A stretch of DNA of 64,000 bases from JANOYJ01 sp963792485 (GTDB lineage Bacteria > Pseudomonadota > Alphaproteobacteria > Rhizobiales > Rhizobiaceae). The DNA is taken from the NCBI GenBank assembly GCA_963792485.1, contig CAWBWL010000003.1:17002-81001 (forward strand), read 5' to 3'. Numbering within the stretch: the first letter of the stretch is position 1; each line of letters starts with the position of its first letter. The notes beneath the pieces are model-generated. The model worked only from the letters and a program-made list of their open reading frames with translations, ran no database searches and was not told the origin of the DNA. Below are positions 14,777-24,740 of this stretch, one piece after another. The translations under genes and the position numbers were made by a program.

Positions 14777-17222
14777 TCCGCCGCCTCCGCAAACGAGAGC
14801 TCGGCCATGGGTTTGAACTCATGTTTGTCCAAGCCCGAAACGCGCTCGGCCCAAGGATCGACCTGCGCGAATTTCTGGCTGAAGACAAAACGCTCAAACA
14901 GCTTGGCGCGCTTGTCCCGGTCAGCGACGACATTGGCCTGAATTGACGGAATGCCGACGCGCTTCATCCATTTGTAGATGCGCTCGAGATAGCGGCCCTG
15001 CTCGCGGTAGAGCTGGGTGAGCGCGACGATGACTTCCAGCGCCTCGTCTTCGGTTTCCACATGGCAGAGCACTTCCGTGCCCTTGATATCGAGGCCCGCC
15101 GCGCCGCCGAAATGAATGTCATAGCCGGAATCGACGCAGATGACGCCGACGTCTTTGCAGGTGGCTTCCGAGCAATTGCGCGGGCAGCCGGAGACGGCCA
15201 TTTTCACCTTGGCCGGCGTCCAGGACCCCCACATGAATTTCTCAATGCGGATGCCAAGCCCGGTCGAGTCCTGCGTGCCGAAGCGGCACCAGTCGGTGCC
15301 GACGCAGGTCTTCACTGTGCGCAGTCCCTTGGCATAGGCCGCGCCGGAAACCATGCCCGCGTCATTCAAATCGGCCCAGACGGCGGGCAGGTCTTCCTTC
15401 TTGACGCCGAGCAGATCGATGCGCTGGCCGCCGGTGCATTTGACGGCGGGGATGGCGAACTTGTCCACCACATCGGCGATGGCGCGCAGCTCGCTGGACG
15501 AGGTCATGCCGCCCCACATGCGCGGCACGACGGAGTAAGTTCCGTCCTTCTGGATGTTGGCGTGCACCCGCTCATTGATGAAGCGCGACTGGCCGTCATC
15601 CTCATATTCGCCGGGCCAGTTGGAGATGAGATAATAGTTCAGCGCCGGGCGGCATTTGGCGCAGCCGCAGGAGGTCTTCCATTCCAGCTGCTGCATCACA
15701 TCCGGAATGGTCTTGATCTCCTGCGCCACGATCAGGCGGCGCACATCGTCATGGCCGAAATGCGTGCAGCCGCACATGGGCTGCACGGCGGCCGGATTAT
15801 ACGCGTCGCCCAGCGTGATGCCGAGCAACTGCTCGACAAGGCCGGTGCACGAGCCGCACGAGGCCGAGGCTTTGGTATGGGCGCGCACATCGTCGAGAGA
15901 TGTCAGCCCTTTCCCGGTGATCGCCCCGGTGATCTTTCCCTTGCATACGCCGTTGCAGCCGCAGATTTCCGCATCATCCGGCAAGGCTGCAACGGCCGCC
16001 ATAGGGTCCAGGGGGGACCCTCCCTGATAGGACTGGCCGAAAATCAACGTGTCGCGCATCTCGGAAATGTCGGTGCCCTTCTTCAGCATGTCGAAGAACC
16101 AGGCCCCGTCCGAGGTCTCGCCATACAGCACCGCGCCGACGATCTTGTTGTCCTTGAGGACAAGCCGCTTGTAGACGCCGGAAGAGGCGTCGCGCAGCAC
16201 GATTTCCTCGCGGTCCTCGCCTTCGGCAAAGTCGCCCGCCGAGAACAGGTTGATGCCCGTAACCTTCAGCTTGGTCGCTGTCACCGATCCGGCATAGGCC
16301 GCCGCTTCGCCAACCAGCGTCTTCGCCAGAATGCCCGCCATCTCATACAGCGGCGCGACAAGGCCATAGACCATGCCCCGGTGCTCGCCGCATTCGCCAA
16401 GCGCGAAAACATCCGGGTCGGAGGTGCGCATCTGGTCGTCGATGACGATGCCGCGGTTGATGGTGAGGCCCGCCTCTTTGCCGAGCGCCGCATTCGGGCG
16501 GATGCCGACGGCCATGATGACGATGTCGGCGGGGACGATGGTCCCGTCCGCCAGCTCAACGCCTTCAACGCGGCTTGTGCCAAGGATCGCCTTGGTGTTT
16601 GCGCCGTTCAGAACCGTGATGCCGCGCTCCTCCACCGCCTTCTTCAAAAGATGCCCGGCAGCCGGATCAAGCTGCCGCTCCATCAAGGTCGGCATGATGT
16701 GGATGACCGTCACCTTCATGCCCTGTTCGGCAAGACCGGCGGCGGCTTCCAAGCCCGAGCAGTCCGCCGCCGATGACCACCGCGTTGCCGCGCGACTTGG
16801 CCGCGATCATCATGGCGTTGACGTCGTCGAGATCGCGGTAGGTGAGCACGCCCGCCATGTCATGGCCGGGCACGGGAATGATGAACGGCACGGAGCCGGT
16901 GGCGATCACCAGCTTGTCGTATTCGGCGATGATGCCGGTGTCCGACGTGACGGTCTTCGCCTCCCGGTCAATCGATCTTGATCTTGCAGCCCTTGTAGAG
17001 CGTGATGCCGTGCTGGATGTACCAGCCGTCGCCATGGATGACGATTTCCTCAAAGCTCTTCTCGCCCGAAAGCACCGGCGAGAGCATGATGCGGTCATAG
17101 TTGACGCGCGGCTCGGCATTGAAAATCGTCACCTCATAGGCGTCAGGCGACGCCTCCAGCAGATTTTCCAGCATGCGCCCCGGCGCCATGCCATTGCCGA
17201 TAATGACCAGTTTTTGTTTCAT
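14773..17222 (-). CDS. nirB: nitrite reductase large subunit, two frameshifts as given
   Basis: This gene encodes the siroheme and FAD enzyme for nitrite to ammonium. The N-terminal FAD/NAD(P) domain starts at ATG 17222 (MKQKLVIIGNGMAPGRML, GGAG seven bases upstream). The frame breaks at about 16975-16980, where GATTGACCGG reads as a stop but loss of one T gives DREAKTVTSDTG. It breaks again at about 16750, where GLLGL must join EAAAGLAEQG by skipping one G. The remainder is complete: two BFD-like [2Fe-2S] modules (CGCNGVC...CGSC; CGCTHFG...CGCAKC) and the siroheme/[4Fe-4S] domain (CVGTDWC and CPRNCSEATC). Both breaks are single extra bases, which suggests sequence error in a functional gene of about 815 residues. 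Confidence 0.88.
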
Positions 17223-17233
17223 CAAGTTCTCCG

Positions 17234-18028
17234 TCATGCCGCTTCAACGAAGCGGTGGCGCTCATAGAGGAATTTCAGCACCGCTTCGCGGCACTTCAGA
17301 TAAGTCCGGTCGCCGGCGAGCTTGAGACGCTCGCGCGGCCGGGCCAGCGGCACGGCGAGCACCTCGCCGATCTTGGCCGCCGGGCCGTTGGTCATCATCA
17401 CGATGCGGTCGGACAGAAGCACCGCCTCGTCCACGTCATGCGTGATCATGATCGTGGTCGAGCCGAGGCGGGCGTGGATTTCCATCACCGCGTCCTGCAG
17501 ATGCGCTCGCGTCAAGGCGTCGAGCGCGCCGAACGGTTCGTCCAGCAGCAGTATTTTCGGCTGCATCGCGAGCGCCCGGGCAATGCCGACGCGCTGCTTC
17601 ATGCCGCCGGAAATCTCAGCGGGACGCTTGTCCTTGGCATGGGCCATCTGCACCAGGTCAAGATTGCGCATGACCCAGTCATGCCGCTCCGCCTTGGTCT
17701 TGGAGGAGCCGAAGACTTTGGACACGGCCAGGTTCACATTCTCATAGACGGTCAGCCAAGGCAGCAGGCTGTGGTTCTGGAACACAACGGCACGCTCCGG
17801 GCCAGGGCTGTTCACTTCCTTGTCTTCGAGCAGAATGACGCCGTTGGAAACCGGAGTCAGGCCCGCGATCAGGTTCAGGAGTGTGGATTTCCCACATCCG
17901 GAATGGCCGATAATCGAGACGAACTCGCCCTTGTCGATGGTCAGCGCCACGTCCTTCAGCACTTCAGTGCGCTTGCCCGCGCGTTCGAAGTTCTTGTCGA
18001 TGTGGTCAATCCTCAAATAGGCCGTCAT
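17234..18028 (-). CDS. nrtC: nitrate/nitrite ABC transporter ATP-binding protein
   Basis: The 264-residue ATPase has Walker A GHSGCGKSTLLNLIAG, signature ISGGMKQRVGIARAL, Walker B ILLLDEPFGALD and the switch histidine IMITHDVDEA. It belongs to the NrtC/NrtD/CmpD group but lacks the C-terminal binding-protein domain of cyanobacterial NrtC, so it is the short NrtD-like form. ATG 18028 follows AAGGAAT; the open frame upstream of it is not conserved-looking. Its stop overlaps an ATG (17237) that could be an alternative nirB start. It powers nitrate uptake with NrtA and NrtB. Confidence 0.9.
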   Translation of the reverse strand: MTAYLRIDHIDKNFERAGKRTEVLKDVALTIDKGEFVSIIGHSGCGKSTLLNLIAGLTPVSNGVILLEDKEVNSPGPERAVVFQNHSLLPWLTVYENVNLAVSKVFGSSKTKAERHDWVMRNLDLVQMAHAKDKRPAEISGGMKQRVGIARALAMQPKILLLDEPFGALDALTRAHLQDAVMEIHARLGSTTIMITHDVDEAVLLSDRIVMMTNGPAAKIGEVLAVPLARPRERLKLAGDRTYLKCREAVLKFLYERHRFVEAA

Positions 18029-18039
18029 GATGGAATTCC

Positions 18040-18933
18040 TTATGAAGCCGAAGTGCCGCGCGTGACGAACCTGCCGAAAGCGGCGACCAGGCGGTCGAGC
18101 ATGAAGCCGGTCACGCCGATATAGGCGAGGGCGACGATGATGTCGGGCAGACGCGAGGAGTTCCACGCATCCCAGATGAAGAAGCCGATGCCGACGCCGC
18201 CGGTCAGCATTTCAGCCGCGACAATGGCGAGCCAGGACAGGCCTATGCCGATGCGCAGTCCGGTGAAAATATAAGGCGCGGCGGCAGGCACCATGATTTT
18301 GATAAAAAACTCAAGCGGGTTAAGACGAAGCACCTTGGCGACGTTGCGGTAGTCCTGCGGGATGTTTCTGACGCCGACGGCGGTGTTTATGATGACCGGC
18401 CAGATAGACGTGATGAAGATCACAAAAATTGCGGACGGATTGGCATCGCGAAATGCTGCAAGAGAAAGTGGAAGCCAGGCGAGCGGTGGCACAGTGCGCA
18501 GAATCTGGAAGATCGGGTCAAGCCCCCGCGTCGCCCAAATCGATTGACCGACCAGCGCCCCGAGCGCAACGCCGGCAATTGCGGCAAGTCCGAAACCGAT
18601 CGCGACACGCTGCAGCGAGATCAGAACCCGCCACATCAAACCGATGTCACCCGATCCGTAGTCGAAGAACGGGAAAGCGATAAGGTCGTATGCCTCGGTC
18701 CAGACTTGGGTTGGAGGCGGCAGGCTTGCGCCAGGATGTGAACAGGCAAGCTGCCATATCATCAGCATGAGCGCAAAGACCAAGAGCGGCGGCAGCATGT
18801 TCGAGGCGGCGCGGCTTGCCATCGCGGCGTAATCGGTCTTTCGCGCAGATTTCAGGTTCAGCGGCACAATCGCGGCTTCCTTGTTTGAAGGCAGTTCAAG
18901 CGTCAAAACATTGTTTCGGACAGCTGCGGACAT
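18040..18933 (-). CDS. nrtB: nitrate ABC transporter permease
   Basis: This integral membrane protein of about 297 residues has an N-terminal cytoplasmic tail, a first helix (LLVFALMLMIWQLAC) and the six-helix binding-protein-dependent permease domain, with the coupling region RNVAKVLRLNPLEFFIKIM. Nitrate-type permease features such as LRTVPPLAWLPLSLAAF are evident. ATG 18933 is preceded by GGAG at six bases; an ATG four codons earlier is less well placed. It is flanked by nrtA and nrtC and is part of the nitrate assimilation transcript. Confidence 0.9.
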   Translation of the reverse strand: MSAAVRNNVLTLELPSNKEAAIVPLNLKSARKTDYAAMASRAASNMLPPLLVFALMLMIWQLACSHPGASLPPPTQVWTEAYDLIAFPFFDYGSGDIGLMWRVLISLQRVAIGFGLAAIAGVALGALVGQSIWATRGLDPIFQILRTVPPLAWLPLSLAAFRDANPSAIFVIFITSIWPVIINTAVGVRNIPQDYRNVAKVLRLNPLEFFIKIMVPAAAPYIFTGLRIGIGLSWLAIVAAEMLTGGVGIGFFIWDAWNSSRLPDIIVALAYIGVTGFMLDRLVAAFGRFVTRGTSAS

Positions 18934-18984
18934 TGCGATCTCCATAAAAAGAGTACCGGCCGGGTTTGCCGGCCAGTTGAAACC

Positions 18985-20301
18985 TCAGGAAGCGGCCTTG
19001 ATCGAAAGGCTGTCGAGATAGGCCGACGGATTTGCGGGATCGAAGGTCTTGCCGTCGAAGAACGTCTCCACGCCGCGTGAATCCGTCGCGGGCATGTCAG
19101 CAGCGGCAATGCCGAGCTCGGCTGCCGCCGCGCGCCAGATGTCTTCCCGGTTAACCTGACCAACCAGCGCCTTGATATCCGTGTCCGGAGCAAACTTGCC
19201 CCAGCGGACATTCTCGGCGACGAACCAGGAGTCGTGGCTCTTGAAGGGATAGGAAGCACCGCCCGCCCAGAATTTCATCTTCTGGTCCGTTCCAGTCTCA
19301 ACACGGCCATTGCCATAGTTGATATCGCCCTTCAGGCGCCCGATGATGTCAGCGACAGGCACGTTCATCCAGGATCGCTTGCCAATGATCCCTGCCATCT
19401 CCTCCTTGTTGGCCATGTCATCGCACCATTGCTGTGCTTCCATGACGGCCATGAGGATGGCCTTGGTGGCGTTCGGGTTTTTCTCCACCCAATCAGCGCG
19501 CATCCCGAGCGCCTTCTCCGGATGGCCTTTCCACAGTTCCCCGGTGGTGGCGGCAGTGAAACCTATGCCCTGATTGACGAGCTGCTCGTTCCACGGTTCG
19601 CCAACGCAGAAGGCATCCATGCTGCCGACTTTCATGTTGGCGACCATTTGCGGTGGCGGCACAACGATGGTGGCCACATCCTTGTCAGGATTGATGCCGC
19701 CAGCCGCAAGCCAGTAACGCATCCACAGATCATGGGTGCCTCCCGGGAAAGTGACCGCGACCTTGACTTCCTTGCCAGCGGCTTTCTTCGCTTCGAACGC
19801 GGCTTTGAGCTTGGACGCGTCTAGCCCGACGCCGGTGTCCTTGTACTCCTGCGCGACAGAAATGCCTTGGCAGTCAAGGTTGAGGCGGGCAAGAATGGTC
19901 ATGGGAACCGGAGTGTTGTTCTGCGTCACCTTGCCTGTGTGTATAAGGTAGGGCATCGGCGTCAGTATGTGCGCGCCGTCGATCCCATTCGCTTCGCCGC
20001 CAAGGACGATGTTGTCGCGCAGCGCGCCCCATGATGCTTGTTTTGACACTTCGACATCAGGCATGCCGTGCTTTTCAAAAAGGCCCTTCTCCTTGGCAAT
20101 GATCAGCGGAGCGGCATCGGTCAATGCAATGAAGCCAAGCTTGGCGGCGGTCACCTCCGGAGCGGCGGGCGCCGCGTAAGCCCCCGACGGCAGCAGTTTG
20201 CGCGAGGCGAACAACAGTGCGGCGGTGGCTGCAGTCTGCCTGAGAAAAGTCCGGCGCGAGGCCGTGTTATCAAATGAAGTCGCGCGTTTGTAGAGTGTCA
20301 T
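18985..20301 (-). CDS. nrtA: nitrate ABC transporter substrate-binding protein (Tat-exported)
   Basis: The 438-residue NrtA/CmpA-family binding protein carries a twin-arginine signal (SRRTFLRQTAATAALLFA) ending near AYAAPA, indicating export in the folded state. The mature protein has LGFIALTDAAPLIIAKEKGL and later YWLAAGGINPDKDV and DAFCVGEPWNEQ, characteristic of nitrate-binding proteins. ATG 20301 is chosen because AAAGGAG lies at ideal distance, whereas the longer frame to 20343 has no ribosome site. It is the first gene of nrtABC-nirBD-nasA, with a sigma-54-like promoter about 90 bases upstream. Confidence 0.92.
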   Translation of the reverse strand: MTLYKRATSFDNTASRRTFLRQTAATAALLFASRKLLPSGAYAAPAAPEVTAAKLGFIALTDAAPLIIAKEKGLFEKHGMPDVEVSKQASWGALRDNIVLGGEANGIDGAHILTPMPYLIHTGKVTQNNTPVPMTILARLNLDCQGISVAQEYKDTGVGLDASKLKAAFEAKKAAGKEVKVAVTFPGGTHDLWMRYWLAAGGINPDKDVATIVVPPPQMVANMKVGSMDAFCVGEPWNEQLVNQGIGFTAATTGELWKGHPEKALGMRADWVEKNPNATKAILMAVMEAQQWCDDMANKEEMAGIIGKRSWMNVPVADIIGRLKGDINYGNGRVETGTDQKMKFWAGGASYPFKSHDSWFVAENVRWGKFAPDTDIKALVGQVNREDIWRAAAAELGIAAADMPATDSRGVETFFDGKTFDPANPSAYLDSLSIKAAS

Positions 20302-20389
20302 CAAATTCTCCTTTGATGGTCTGCCAATGGATTCTTGTCGCACTGGAAGGGCTGCGATAGGCCAAGTCTGGTCGTCCGACTTCTTGCAA

Positions 20390-20404
20390 GCACGTTGCGT
20401 GCCA
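20390..20404 (-). promoter_or_regulatory. sigma-54-like promoter of the nitrate operon
   Basis: On the minus strand TGGCACGCAACGTGC matches the sigma-54 consensus TGGCACG-N4-TTGC at all but one position and has the required GG-N10-GC spacing. Transcription would start near 20378, leaving a leader of roughly 75 bases before nrtA. Sigma-54 use implies NtrC-type nitrogen control, which fits the operon. No convincing NtrC sites could be fixed by eye upstream. Confidence 0.7.
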
Positions 20405-20579
20405 GATCTAGATATCGACTTTTTTGTGTTATATTTCAGTGCGTTACTGACTTTAGTGCAGTTCTGCGGTCCGAATATCGAGGGTTTTCTTGTTTATCGG
20501 ACGCTGAAATCAGGTCATTTTTTGTGCAGCGCAGCATTGAGCCTAAAAAATCAGCACATTTGGGGCCAATACCTCGTCA

Positions 20580-21357
20580 ATGCCTTCGCGGGGGAGGAAT
20601 AGATGGAATGCAGTCTCCAGCCCGCACGTGCTTAAAGTTCACGCTGCTAAGCCTGACCGCCGCGGGCTTTATCATGTGATCGAATATTTCGACGGCAGGA
20701 CGTTGCAGCAATGGATGCTGGACAATCCCGCGCCTGATCTTGAGTCTGTCCGTTCGATCATCGCTCAGATCGCGCTGGGCTTGCGGGCGCTGCACCGCAA
20801 GGACGTGCTGCACCTGGATATGAAGCCCGGCAAAGTCCTGATCGACGCCACCGGCCTGGTGAAAATCATCGATTTTGGCTCCTCGCAGGCCGCAAGATGG
20901 TCCGACGAAAGAGGCCGCGCTGGGCGTCTCGTCCCGGCAGGCACTTCCGATTACGCAGCACCGGAACATCTGACCGGCGCAGCGCCTTCCAACCTGTCCG
21001 ACATCTATTCGCTCGGCGTCATCGCCTATGAAATGCTCCCCGGCCACCTGCCCTATGGCAAGGGCATCACCAGCGCGGCGCGCGGCCAAAAAGCTCGCCT
21101 ATGTCCCCGCCGCGTCGCGCCGCAAGGACGTGCCGGACTGGGTTGACGCGGCTTTGGAACAGGCCGTCAGGAAGTCGCTGGCAGAGCGCACCGAAGCCCT
21201 GTCCGCGCTGGTGGAAGATCTGCGTAAGCCCAACACTGAACTTGGCTTCGGCCGCGAAAAGCCGCTGATCGAGCGCAACCCCGTGGCGCTCTGGAAAGGC
21301 GTGTCGGCCCTCTTGTGCGCACTCTGCTTAGGCCTCGCGCTGTTTGCAGGCCTCTGA
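20580..21357 (+). pseudogene. truncated, frameshifted bifunctional Ser/Thr kinase/phosphatase remnant
   Basis: Only the C-terminal part of a protein kinase is present: YHVIEYFDGRTLQQWM, a catalytic loop VLHLDMKPGKVLID, DFG in IIDFGSS, YAAPEHL, and SDIYSLGVIAYEMLPGHLPYG. The first frame ends at 21146. The homologous continuation (KLAYVPAASRRKDVPDWVDAALEQAVRKS, then LIERNPVALWKG and a C-terminal membrane helix) is in another frame from about 21085 to 21357. The PP2C phosphatase domain and the ATP-binding N-lobe expected upstream are absent, and the catalytic-loop Asn is Lys. Intact relatives sit beside nirBD-nasA in Pseudomonas, so this is probably a decayed member of the nitrate locus. Confidence 0.75.
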
Positions 21358-21361
21358 GTTC

Positions 21362-23389
21362 TCAGGACGCCTTGCCCAGCATTTTGGCGGGCAGCGCAAT
21401 CACATTTGTCATGTCGGCGTCAATTGACTGGCCGCCTTGCTTGAACTCTGGAACAATGCGCTTCAACAAGATGATCGCTTGATGCGACTGGTCAGCCGAG
21501 TTGTCTGCCTCCATGTCGCGGAGCGCACCCTCAAGAACGGATTGCTCCACAACACGGGGCGACACCACGACATAAGAATCGCTCTCGTTTCCTTCCTCGA
21601 CCTCGCTCGGATCGAAGAGTTCCTCGTACAGTTTTTCTCCCGGACGCAGACCAGTGTATTCGATTTGAATGTCAACTCCGGGGCGCAGGCCGGCCAGTTG
21701 TATCATTCGCTGCGCAAGTTCCGCGATCAGAACCGGCTTGCCCATGTCGAGCACGAGAATTTTGCCGCGCTCGGCGGATGTCCGGTCGCCATGGGCCGAT
21801 GACTGCAGCACCAATGTCACCGCCTCGGGAATGGTCATGAAGTAACGCATGATTTTCGGATGCGTCACCGTGACCGGTCCGCCTTTTGCGATTTGCGCGG
21901 CAAATCGCGGCACGACCGACCCGTTGGATCCAAGCACATTGCCGAACCGGACCGTTTTGAAGCGCGTATGCTCTGATTTCAGGTCGAGAAGCTGGCAATA
22001 GGCTTCCGCCGCGCGTTTGGTGGCGCCCATCACATTGGTCGGGTTGACCGCCTTGTCGGTGGAAATCATCACAAAGATGTTGCTTCCGAAAGACAGCGCC
22101 GCGTCCGCGCAGTTTTTGGTGCCGATAATATTGGTCTTTATGGCTTCGAGCGCGTTCTCTTCGACCAGAGGAACGTGTTTCAGCGCTGCAGCGTGAAACA
22201 CGACATCCGGACGGAATTCCTCAAAAATGTCGTCCACGCGCTTTTTATCGCGCACATCGGCAATACGCGCAATGAACTCGATTTCCGGATGTTTTTCCGT
22301 GAGTTCCAGATCGATTGAGTACAGGAAGTGCTCGGAAATATCGCACAGCACAAACCGTTTTGGATTGAACTCCGATATCTGACGGGCCAGCTCCGCCCCG
22401 ATCGAGCCGCCGGCTCCCGTCAACAGAATCGTGCGGCGCTCAATAAGCCGTGTGACTTCGACACTTGTCAGGGATACTTCCTTGCGCCCCAACAGATCGC
22501 GCACTTCGAGCGGTTTTGGATCAATATGCGTATTGCCGCGAATGGTTGCGGTTCTCAATATGTCAGGCAGCCGGGTGATCTTCAAACCGGCGTTAACAGC
22601 CCGTTCCACGAGGGTTGTGAGGTCCTGCGCAGAGAGAGAATTGTCCGAAACGACCAATTCCGTGATGTTCAGCCCCTTGAGCTGAAGCACCTCCTTGATG
22701 ATTGTCAGATCAGCGGACGTTCCAAGGACACGGCGGCCCTGCAGGATGCGGCCCTGCTTTTGATCGTCGTCGTCAACGACGCCGGCGATGAAAACGTCCG
22801 CGCCCCGCCGCAACCGCACTGCCCGGATGTAGGCCTCTGCAATATCGTTCATGCCGTAAATAAGAACATGGGATGCGCCAGCCTTTGGCCGCGAAATACC
22901 CGTCAGCAGGCCGAACCCGCCGCTTTCCTTCGCTATCCGGAAAATAACGCGCGGGCCCGCCAGAGAGGCGATCATGAACAGCCAAAGGACGACGGGCACC
23001 GTTCTCGGAAGCCCGTCGCCGCGGCTGTACAGGAATTGAACAAGCACATAACCCAGGACTGCAACCGATGACGCTTTCACAATCGCGGTAAGGTCAGGTA
23101 GCGACGCATAGCGCCAAGAACCGCCGTTCAAAGAAAAGAAATAAAACACGGCGGCAGAACCGGCCGAGAAAAGCGCCAGCTTTTCAATGATGCCAGGCGT
23201 TACGACGGTAGCGTCAAAGCCGATCGCCACAACAAATGCACCAAAGAACGATAAGCCCGCTGCCAAGAAATCATGAACAGTGCCGAGCGCCCGCAAGTAA
23301 GGCTCGAACCAGGACAGGAACCGCACAATCCGGCCTCGCCGGGTACTCAAATCATGCGCAGCCAATGAACAACCCTCTGCTTCGGCCAA
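21362..23389 (-). CDS. membrane-bound nucleotide-sugar 4,6-dehydratase (WbpM/CapD-like)
   Basis: The 675-residue inner-membrane enzyme has four N-terminal helices (about residues 28-155), a CoA-binding-like Rossmann module (about 165-290), then a short-chain dehydrogenase domain with the nucleotide motif LLTGAGGSIGAELARQI. In the catalytic motif, MISTDKAVNPTNVMGATK, Met replaces the usual Tyr, as is known for WbpM. It likely forms UDP-4-keto-6-deoxy-GlcNAc for surface polysaccharide or lipopolysaccharide synthesis. It is a lone gene whose stop lies 4 bases from the end of the convergent kinase remnant. Confidence 0.88.
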   Translation of the reverse strand: MAEAEGCSLAAHDLSTRRGRIVRFLSWFEPYLRALGTVHDFLAAGLSFFGAFVVAIGFDATVVTPGIIEKLALFSAGSAAVFYFFSLNGGSWRYASLPDLTAIVKASSVAVLGYVLVQFLYSRGDGLPRTVPVVLWLFMIASLAGPRVIFRIAKESGGFGLLTGISRPKAGASHVLIYGMNDIAEAYIRAVRLRRGADVFIAGVVDDDDQKQGRILQGRRVLGTSADLTIIKEVLQLKGLNITELVVSDNSLSAQDLTTLVERAVNAGLKITRLPDILRTATIRGNTHIDPKPLEVRDLLGRKEVSLTSVEVTRLIERRTILLTGAGGSIGAELARQISEFNPKRFVLCDISEHFLYSIDLELTEKHPEIEFIARIADVRDKKRVDDIFEEFRPDVVFHAAALKHVPLVEENALEAIKTNIIGTKNCADAALSFGSNIFVMISTDKAVNPTNVMGATKRAAEAYCQLLDLKSEHTRFKTVRFGNVLGSNGSVVPRFAAQIAKGGPVTVTHPKIMRYFMTIPEAVTLVLQSSAHGDRTSAERGKILVLDMGKPVLIAELAQRMIQLAGLRPGVDIQIEYTGLRPGEKLYEELFDPSEVEEGNESDSYVVVSPRVVEQSVLEGALRDMEADNSADQSHQAIILLKRIVPEFKQGGQSIDADMTNVIALPAKMLGKAS

Positions 23390-23507
23390 TCGGCGGGCAC
23401 TTTGGCAGTGCCTTTGGAAGAATAATTGTTGCCCCAGATCAGGCGTTTACATGAAATGCATTGGCAAGCCAACCCTGAGGACAAGCTGCCGTAGTCAATT
23501 TCTGCCG

Positions 23508-24551
23508 TTAGGAATCCAGTTTGAGCAACGCTTTGCCTGCGGTCATGTTTTTCGCATACTCATCCAACGCCGCCGGATACGCCTCCATGCTGCTGATTGA
23601 TGCGACCCTCGTCTTGAATATGCCGGCCTTAAACAACTTCAAGATATTCAGCGATGCCCGCAGGCCGCCCAGTTGGCCGAGCTTGATGAAATAGGGAGCC
23701 AGCCAAAACGCGGTGATTGTCTGGTTCTTGTAGATGACAGACTGGGTCGGGAAATAACCGCCATGTGGATGGATGGCGTTTTCCTCAAGGTAGCCGAAAA
23801 CAACCGCATCGCTGTCTTGCGGCATCAGCTCCATGATCTCTGCTGTAATCGGTCCCCCCACGGCGTCAAAGAACAGGGTGGGTTTCAGCTTTTCGCAAAG
23901 CGCTTTGAGGTTTTGATGAAATGCGTGATCGCTGCGGACAAGAATATGTTTGGCTCCGATCTCTTGCAGAACCTTGACTTGCTCATTCCGCCGGACAATC
24001 GAGATTGTCTCAATCTTCGCAGCCCTTGCAAGCGCAATGACTCCCTTGCCGACTTGGCTCGCCCCGGCGGTTTGGATAATCGCCCTGGCGCCCTTCTTGT
24101 GAGCCTTTTCAATCAGCGCGTAAGAAGTGAATGGGTTAACGACAAAGGCCGCCGCAGACTCCATTGGCATGGTTTCACCGACCGGAATGCAATTTTTTGC
24201 TCCAATCGCAACGTATTGCGCCCAAACGCCTTCACCTTCGGGTTTTGCAACCGCAACGCGCCTGCCCTTTAAAAATGCGCCGAGCACACCTGCATTGGAC
24301 TGCACAACCCGTCCGACACCTTCAATACCGCAGGTCTGCCCTGCGGCGGGATTGATTGCATACCTGCCGCGCAGCGATAAAAGGTCCGAAGGATTAGCCG
24401 ATGCAGCCTCCATCCTGACAAGTACCTGCCCTTTGGCAGGCGTTGGCAGCGGCTTTTCGACGAGTTCCAGAAAACGGCTTGGCCTTAACGGATCGTCCGG
24501 ACCCGGCTTGCAGACAAGCGCCCTCATGCTTCGTGGCAGAGTTTCGTCCAT
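23508..24551 (-). CDS. zinc-independent MDR-family oxidoreductase (quinone/enoyl reductase-like)
   Basis: The 347-residue medium-chain dehydrogenase/reductase has a GroES-like N-terminal domain (ASANPSDLLSLRGRYAI, GIEGVGRVV). Its NADPH-binding domain carries AIIQTAGASQVGKGVIALA. The structural and catalytic zinc cysteines of alcohol dehydrogenases are missing, which places it with quinone oxidoreductases or mitochondrial-type 2-enoyl reductases. It has no operon partner; its substrate cannot be inferred. The gap to the upstream polysaccharide gene (23390-23507) holds nothing recognisable. Confidence 0.8.
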   Translation of the reverse strand: MDETLPRSMRALVCKPGPDDPLRPSRFLELVEKPLPTPAKGQVLVRMEAASANPSDLLSLRGRYAINPAAGQTCGIEGVGRVVQSNAGVLGAFLKGRRVAVAKPEGEGVWAQYVAIGAKNCIPVGETMPMESAAAFVVNPFTSYALIEKAHKKGARAIIQTAGASQVGKGVIALARAAKIETISIVRRNEQVKVLQEIGAKHILVRSDHAFHQNLKALCEKLKPTLFFDAVGGPITAEIMELMPQDSDAVVFGYLEENAIHPHGGYFPTQSVIYKNQTITAFWLAPYFIKLGQLGGLRASLNILKLFKAGIFKTRVASISSMEAYPAALDEYAKNMTAGKALLKLDS

Positions 24552-24740
24552 CGACGCCCCAATCGATTCATTGTAAGATACGTTGCTTCAGCGAAACCTG
24601 AATCGCTGGATCACCTTTCTACACCCTACGAATAAGGGCGGATAAGGCGCAATAGGCGAAATGTTGCAATTTGGCGCGCGGCGCAGGACTTGCATCACAA
24701 TAGCAGATCAATTAAGTAACACGTAAATTCTTGATCTGTT

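Noticed and set aside
15061..16776. 571-codon plus-strand open frame
   Set aside because: Antisense to nirB, whose cofactor motifs are unmistakable.
20440..20570. NtrC binding sites upstream of the sigma-54 promoter
   Set aside because: GCACATTTGGGGC and GTGC-rich pieces are present, but none matches a full dyad well enough to claim by eye.
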